DNA from: M1-B18 sp048264125
Lineage (GTDB): Bacteria; Bacillota; Clostridia; Peptostreptococcales; Natronincolaceae
DNA length: 64,000 bases
Assembly: GCA_048264125.1 (NCBI GenBank)
Contig: JBLXDM010000001.1
Location: 310,001 to 374,000 of the forward strand
Direction of reading: 5' to 3'
The number at the start of each line of letters is the position of its first letter. Position 1 is the stretch's first letter. Below, in pieces: positions 59,874-64,000 of the stretch. The notes beneath the pieces are model-generated. The model searched no databases, was not told the origin of the DNA, and saw nothing but the letters and a program-made list of their open reading frames with translations. The position numbers and the translations under genes were made by a program.

Positions 59874-60710
59874 ATGTCTTTTAACTGGATTAAAGCGGAG
59901 GAATTTTCCATCAACAGTTTATTACTTATGGATAGATGGATTATACAGAAACTGGTAGCATTCGGAGATTCAAGGTATTGTGATGGTAGTGCTAAGTATC
60001 GAAGGGCTTTAGGTATTGCTCTAGCCTATAATCCTGCAATACGCTGGTACTTCGATAATAAAAGTCCTGAAAGTGCAGATGGGGTTTCGTGCCTGGTTAT
60101 GGAGGCACCTACAGATTTAAGCTTTGATGAGGTAAGAGACTATGAAGTACAGCTGTTAAGTATGATAGATAGCTTTGTAGTTTATGCATACCCGGAGGTA
60201 ATGGAAAAGGCTTGCCCCTACATTAGGGAATGGGATGAGGAACGATTATTATCATTAGTTGATTTCACAGATAAACTGGTGCTTGATGTAGGCAGTGGAA
60301 CGGGACGATTAGCCTTTGCAGCCAGTAAAAAAGCAAGAAGGGTCTATGCCAGTGATCCAGTGGATAGGCTGAGGGAGTTTATGAGGGATAAGATTAAAAG
60401 AGAAGGTATCAAAAATGTAGTGGTTTTAGATGGAACTATCGAAGAAATACCCTTTGAGGATAATATTTTTGATATAGTCATGTCTGCACATGTTGTAGGA
60501 GATGACTATGAAAGAGAGCTGGCTAATCTAGAAAGGGTCGTTAAAAGCGGCGGCTACATCATTGACTGCATGGGAGAGGATGACAGAAAAAGAGAAGGAC
60601 CAAGTAAAAATCTAGTTGATGCTGGATTTGAATATTCTCATTATGTCAGCAAAACAGGAGGGGACGTATATAGATATTGGAAACGAGTTATTAAGTATAC
60701 TTGTATTTAA
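59874..60710 (+). CDS. Class I SAM-dependent methyltransferase
   Basis: 278 residues. The SAM-binding motif I is LVLDVGSGTGRLAFAASKKA at about 131-150, then VYASDPVDRLREFM, VVLDGTIEEIPFEDNIFDIV and a late FEYSHYVSKTGGDVYRYWK. The ~125-residue N-terminal part is of unknown role. ATG 59874 has GGGGG six bases upstream; a longer in-frame start would overlap the acetyltransferase gene. Confidence 0.85.
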   Translation: MSFNWIKAEEFSINSLLLMDRWIIQKLVAFGDSRYCDGSAKYRRALGIALAYNPAIRWYFDNKSPESADGVSCLVMEAPTDLSFDEVRDYEVQLLSMIDSFVVYAYPEVMEKACPYIREWDEERLLSLVDFTDKLVLDVGSGTGRLAFAASKKARRVYASDPVDRLREFMRDKIKREGIKNVVVLDGTIEEIPFEDNIFDIVMSAHVVGDDYERELANLERVVKSGGYIIDCMGEDDRKREGPSKNLVDAGFEYSHYVSKTGGDVYRYWKRVIKYTCI

Positions 60711-60822
60711 TTAATGTTATCGAAAGTTCAAAAAGCAATGTTTTGGTAGTTAAAATGTTTCTGCAAAATATATTACAACTGAAGATATACCATACTTTAT
60801 GGCAATGTAAGGAGGAGTAGAT

Positions 60823-61719
60823 ATGAAGGGATTTTTAAGGATAATCAATAGTCTCAAATGGCTTGGTCTAATAGGAGTTGTAGGTAGACTACTAAATAAT
60901 AGGATTCTGGAATTTTTTTGGTTCTTTTTCCTGCTATTTTTTGTAGACTTTCTTTTTAACCTTAGATTTAACCTGCAATGCTTAAAGCAGCTTATCACAT
61001 TCCCTTTTGCTCCTATAAGGTCTTGCTTTAAACTGCCCTCCATAGAAAGCTATAGCTGTAAGGGCAATTACATACTTCCCTTTAAGGGGGAATGGAGTGT
61101 TGTGAATGGCGGAGCTTTTAAAGAAATATCTCACTCTTGGTTTGTACCCTCCCAAAGATACGCATATGATTTCTTGATCATTGATGAAAAGGGAAAAACC
61201 TATGATGGTGATAAGCATAGGCCCGAGGACTATTACTGCTATGGCAAAGAAATAACTGCACCGGAGGATGGCACTGTAGTCTATATCTATGATAAATGCG
61301 AGGATAGCAAAATATTTGGAAATGGAAGATTGGATGGCAATATTAAGGATATATGCGGAAATCATCTAGTCATAAAGCATAATGATACGGAGTACAGCAT
61401 GATAGCGCATATTATGCCAAAGAGCATTGCTGTGAAGGTAGGACAGAGGGTAATGAAGGGTGAAGCAATAGCCAGCTGCGGCAACACAGGAAATAGTAGC
61501 GAGCCCCATATTCATTTTCAGCTTATGACGGGAAAAAGTCATTTTACTTCAGCAGGACTACCTATCAAATTTAATAATATTAGCATTAGTGAAAACGAAG
61601 CCTATGCATTGCTGGACCCGCGGTCAATACCCATTTCAGCTAGATCAGAAGATAAGCTTGGAGAAAATATCAGTTCAGCATATATTCGAAGAGGACAGTA
61701 TGTGAGGAATTCCGGATGA
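60823..61719 (+). CDS. M23 family metallopeptidase (membrane-anchored LytM domain)
   Basis: 298 residues. One or two N-terminal membrane helices (about 28-50), then a LytM/peptidase M23 domain: SQRYAYDFLI (first ligand region, with the Asp), ITAPEDGTVVYIYDK, GNHLVIKHNDTEYSMIAHIM and the H-x-H pair in EPHIHFQL. The usual first His is not obvious (QRYAYDF), but this variant is common in clostridial membrane forms. Such enzymes cut peptidoglycan cross-bridges. GGAGG precedes the ATG. Confidence 0.87.
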   Translation: MKGFLRIINSLKWLGLIGVVGRLLNNRILEFFWFFFLLFFVDFLFNLRFNLQCLKQLITFPFAPIRSCFKLPSIESYSCKGNYILPFKGEWSVVNGGAFKEISHSWFVPSQRYAYDFLIIDEKGKTYDGDKHRPEDYYCYGKEITAPEDGTVVYIYDKCEDSKIFGNGRLDGNIKDICGNHLVIKHNDTEYSMIAHIMPKSIAVKVGQRVMKGEAIASCGNTGNSSEPHIHFQLMTGKSHFTSAGLPIKFNNISISENEAYALLDPRSIPISARSEDKLGENISSAYIRRGQYVRNSG

Positions 61720-61829
61720 GGCCAGTATTAGCTAAATAAGTTAATCATTCACATTGTGACTTAACAAAGTATTGGTGATGTAGACAGATAAAAACCAATA
61801 AATATTACGAAAAATAAAGAGGTGCTGCA

Positions 61830-62387
61830 ATGATTTCTCTTGAGACAACGCGTTTGACAATAAGTGACCATACTATAGAGGACCTTCCAGATATCCATAG
61901 ACTACTGTCGGATTCAAGGGCTATGTACTATGTCGAGGATTTAAGAACAAATTCTTTAGAAGAAAGCCTGCAGAATCTAAGCACTGCCATTGAGGAGGCT
62001 GGATTAGAGGAAAGAAAAAAATATTTCTTCAGAATAGCGGATAGAACCACTGGTGAATACATCGGTGAAATAGGCTTTACCGTTACCTTAAATACACCCT
62101 TAGGTAAGCTTGTAAATATGGGTTATTTTATACTTCCAGAGTTTTGGGGTAAAGGTATAACCACAGAAGCCGCAAGGGAGGTAATAAAGTTTGCCTTCCA
62201 GAAGGCAGATGTATTTAAAATAGAAACAGGATGTATAAAGCATAACAGGGCCTCAGAAGGAATAATGAAAAGGCTGGGAATGATTCAAGAGGCAGAGTAT
62301 AAAATGAAGGTGTGGCACGACGGAGCTTTAAGGGACAGAGTTGAATACAGGCTTTTGAAGGAAGAGTGGCTTCAGCTACAGAAATGA
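61830..62387 (+). CDS. RimJ/RimL-type GNAT N-acetyltransferase
   Basis: 185 residues. The opening LETTRLTISDHTIEDLPDIH is typical of the RimJ/RimL group; motif A is MGYFILPEFWGKGITTEAAR with WGKGIT core; the end has KIETGCIKHNRASEGIMKRL. These enzymes acetylate protein N-termini or small amines. GAGGTG precedes ATG 61830. Confidence 0.88.
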   Translation: MISLETTRLTISDHTIEDLPDIHRLLSDSRAMYYVEDLRTNSLEESLQNLSTAIEEAGLEERKKYFFRIADRTTGEYIGEIGFTVTLNTPLGKLVNMGYFILPEFWGKGITTEAAREVIKFAFQKADVFKIETGCIKHNRASEGIMKRLGMIQEAEYKMKVWHDGALRDRVEYRLLKEEWLQLQK

Positions 62388-62414
62388 CATCCATATTCAG
62401 GAGGACAATTGGAT

Positions 62415-63314
62415 ATGAAAATTGATTATGAAGGCTACAAGCTATTTAACGAATTCTGCTGTGGGAATGCATCCTTTGAAACGCTGATGCAGCATAGGGC
62501 CTACCATACGGTGTTAAAGCACGGGAAGCATTATAGCAACGGTACCAGCAGCAAACGAATTAAAAGGGCTCTAACTGAAAAGGAAAGCCCCTTTTATGGC
62601 TTTAAGCATATGGATATCCATAGGGAACTAATCCTCTCCACAGACCCCTTGATTCAGTTTATTGAAAAACATCAGGAGCTTTGGCTTGATCAGCTGGCGA
62701 AGATCTACGGAGATATTGTATCTCAGGATGCTTTGAATACTATAACGATATGTCCTATAGGAGGCTATGATATCGGAATAGGCTTTAATGATGTTGTTTG
62801 CTTTAATATATTTCATAAATGCTATATAGATAATCCAATGGAGCTTTGGTATATGATGATTCATGAGGTTTCTCATGTCATTTACGAAAAGCTTCATAAA
62901 ATTCCCAAACTTGCAACTATAGAAAGAAAAAATGCTTGGTTAGATTATTTCAAGCTTTTTCTACAAAACGAAGGCTATGCTGTTTATTTTCCTCTTACAC
63001 TAAGGGGTACAGCTCCCCAGAGTGTAGGGGACTATCCTACAATAGAGGATTATGGGGTTTTGTCAGATAACGCAGAAATGAAGAAGTGTATAAATGGGTT
63101 TTTGATAGCAATAGGTGAGATTGAGGTGGGAACTCTTGAGAAGGAGGCATGTATAGAACGTTTATTTGGTGAGAATAGGTTTACATATAGAATAGGCTGT
63201 GAGCTGATTAAAAGGATACTACAAGCCTATGGCCCAGCAGCCGTAAAGGATGGCTTTAAAATGGATGCAGGAGAATTCTATGACAAATATATTCACTTAC
63301 TAAAGCAAAATTAG
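62415..63314 (+). CDS. Putative zinc metallopeptidase (HEVSH motif), unknown family
   Basis: About 299 residues, no signal or membrane segment. The HExxH motif HEVSHVIYEKLHKIP is at about 155-169, and a Glu-containing NEGYAVYFPL lies about 35 residues later, where gluzincins place the third ligand. This resembles DUF5700/DUF2268-like putative Zn-dependent peptidases. GGAGG at 62400-62404; either ATG 62415 or TTG 62409 may start it. Function unknown. Confidence 0.6.
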   Translation: MKIDYEGYKLFNEFCCGNASFETLMQHRAYHTVLKHGKHYSNGTSSKRIKRALTEKESPFYGFKHMDIHRELILSTDPLIQFIEKHQELWLDQLAKIYGDIVSQDALNTITICPIGGYDIGIGFNDVVCFNIFHKCYIDNPMELWYMMIHEVSHVIYEKLHKIPKLATIERKNAWLDYFKLFLQNEGYAVYFPLTLRGTAPQSVGDYPTIEDYGVLSDNAEMKKCINGFLIAIGEIEVGTLEKEACIERLFGENRFTYRIGCELIKRILQAYGPAAVKDGFKMDAGEFYDKYIHLLKQN

Positions 63315-63360
63315 TTTAACCCCATATGAAGGCGAATAATAACAGAAAAGAGGGACTGAA

Positions 63361-63978
63361 ATGGAAACACACAAAAATGAGATTAAGGCCAGCTATGATA
63401 ATAGCACCGAGTTTAGAGAAAGCAGAGGGCTTCAGAGCTGGAAACTGGAGGAGCTGGATCGTTTTATTAAAATAATGAAGCAGGAGAAAAAGCAGCAGGT
63501 GCTGGATGCGGGAGCCGGAGTTGGAAAGCAAGGAGAATATTTAAGTCAGCATGGACTGGAGGTAACCTGTATGGATATTTCCACCTCAATGGTGAAGGCC
63601 TGCAGGGACAAGGGGCTAAAGGCTGTGGAAATGGATTATTATAATCTGGATTTTCCAGAGGCAACCTTTGATGCAATATGGTCGATGAATAGTCTGTTGC
63701 ATATTCCAAAGGCAGACTTGCCTAAGGTCTTGGAGAATATAAAAAGAATATTGACGCCAGAGGGGCTTTTATATATAGGGGTTTATGGCGGCTATGATTT
63801 TGAAGGTAGGTGGCAGGGGGATAATTACGAGCCTAAGAGATTCTTTTCCTTCTTCACCGACGAGGGTATAAAGGAAGCTACAGGCAGGTATTTTGAAATA
63901 ATAGACTTTAAAGCTATAGCAACGGAGGGTGATGGAGGTCTGAATTATCAAGCACTAATGTTGAGAAATAAGAAATAA
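63361..63978 (+). CDS. Class I SAM-dependent methyltransferase
   Basis: 205 residues. Motif I VLDAGAGVGKQGEYLSQHGL (about 48-67), VTCMDISTSMVKACRDKGL, and FDAIWSMNSLLHIPKADLPK as the post-motif region of Methyltransf_11/25-type enzymes. It is complete inside the window, ending 22 bases before the edge. Substrate unknown. Confidence 0.88.
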   Translation: METHKNEIKASYDNSTEFRESRGLQSWKLEELDRFIKIMKQEKKQQVLDAGAGVGKQGEYLSQHGLEVTCMDISTSMVKACRDKGLKAVEMDYYNLDFPEATFDAIWSMNSLLHIPKADLPKVLENIKRILTPEGLLYIGVYGGYDFEGRWQGDNYEPKRFFSFFTDEGIKEATGRYFEIIDFKAIATEGDGGLNYQALMLRNKK

Positions 63979-64000
63979 AGCAGTGAAATAGTGGGGAGAT

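Noticed and set aside
1..64000. tRNA, rRNA and CRISPR arrays
   Set aside because: No cloverleaf ending in a T-arm GGTTCGAATCC-type core, no rRNA core sequence and no regularly spaced 25-40-base repeats were seen.

Overview
The window is an A+T-rich chromosomal segment of an anaerobic, endospore-forming member of the Clostridia. The evidence is a cotJABC spore-coat operon, Shine-Dalgarno sites of the GGAGG type on nearly every gene, sigma-A promoters of the TTGACA/TATAAT type, and an anaerobic redox gene complement (flavodoxins, FMN-binding proteins, radical SAM, a nitrogenase-like pair). An Alkaliphilus-like lineage is a guess. I saw no tRNA, rRNA or CRISPR array.

Layout. 0-3.3 kb: the end of a tag DNA glycosylase gene; a TetR regulator with two identical-architecture operators controlling itself and an FMN-binding protein plus flavodoxin; then a minus-strand HTH regulator/membrane-metalloprotease pair. 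3.4-6.0 kb: a two-gene nitrogenase-like operon (NifD/NifK superfamily) with no NifH-like gene nearby, preceded by a 13-codon Cys-Cys ORF that overlaps the first gene as ATGA. 6.2-15.7 kb: a xylose module (galM, sugar ABC transporter, xylA, ROK regulator, xylB). 15.9-17.8 kb: rRNA methyltransferase and cyclophilin. 17.8-20.0 kb: a dispersed repeat, a frameshifted small membrane-protein gene and cotJABC.

20.0-27.9 kb looks like an inserted island. It lies between the intact cotJC and a 5'-truncated second cotJC copy. It holds an IS256-type relic with an internally inverted segment, a serine-recombinase tail, and a C4/hydroxy-acid set (LysR, fumarase/tartrate dehydratase alpha and beta, dicarboxylate symporter, oxaloacetate-decarboxylase-type carboxyltransferase). 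Together these could take up a dicarboxylate and convert it through oxaloacetate to pyruvate.

28-34.5 kb: a secreted coiled-coil protein, then a Fur-boxed operon (flavodoxin, FecCD-type permease, ATPase, binding lipoprotein, HemW/HutW-like radical SAM) that fits uptake and anaerobic processing of heme or another iron chelate. 34.5-38.6 kb: a heterodimeric ABC exporter with palindromic FadR-type operator sites. 38.7-44.7 kb: diguanylate cyclase, a divergent two-component system, and an extracellular flavinylated fumarate-reductase-like lipoprotein whose promoter carries three tandem repeats typical of OmpR/PhoB regulators; the simplest reading is that the two-component system controls the reductase.

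45-64 kb is mostly single genes: MFS transporter, quinone-reductase-like flavoprotein, PrsW, HAD hydrolase, MltG-like stub, acetyltransferases, two signal peptidases, a pseudo-receiver, CBS protein, nucleoside kinase, glutaminase, HTH regulator, a cluster of small zinc-ribbon/membrane proteins, Nudix, methyltransferases, an M23 peptidase and an HExxH protein. Short repeats shared between distant loci are scattered throughout.
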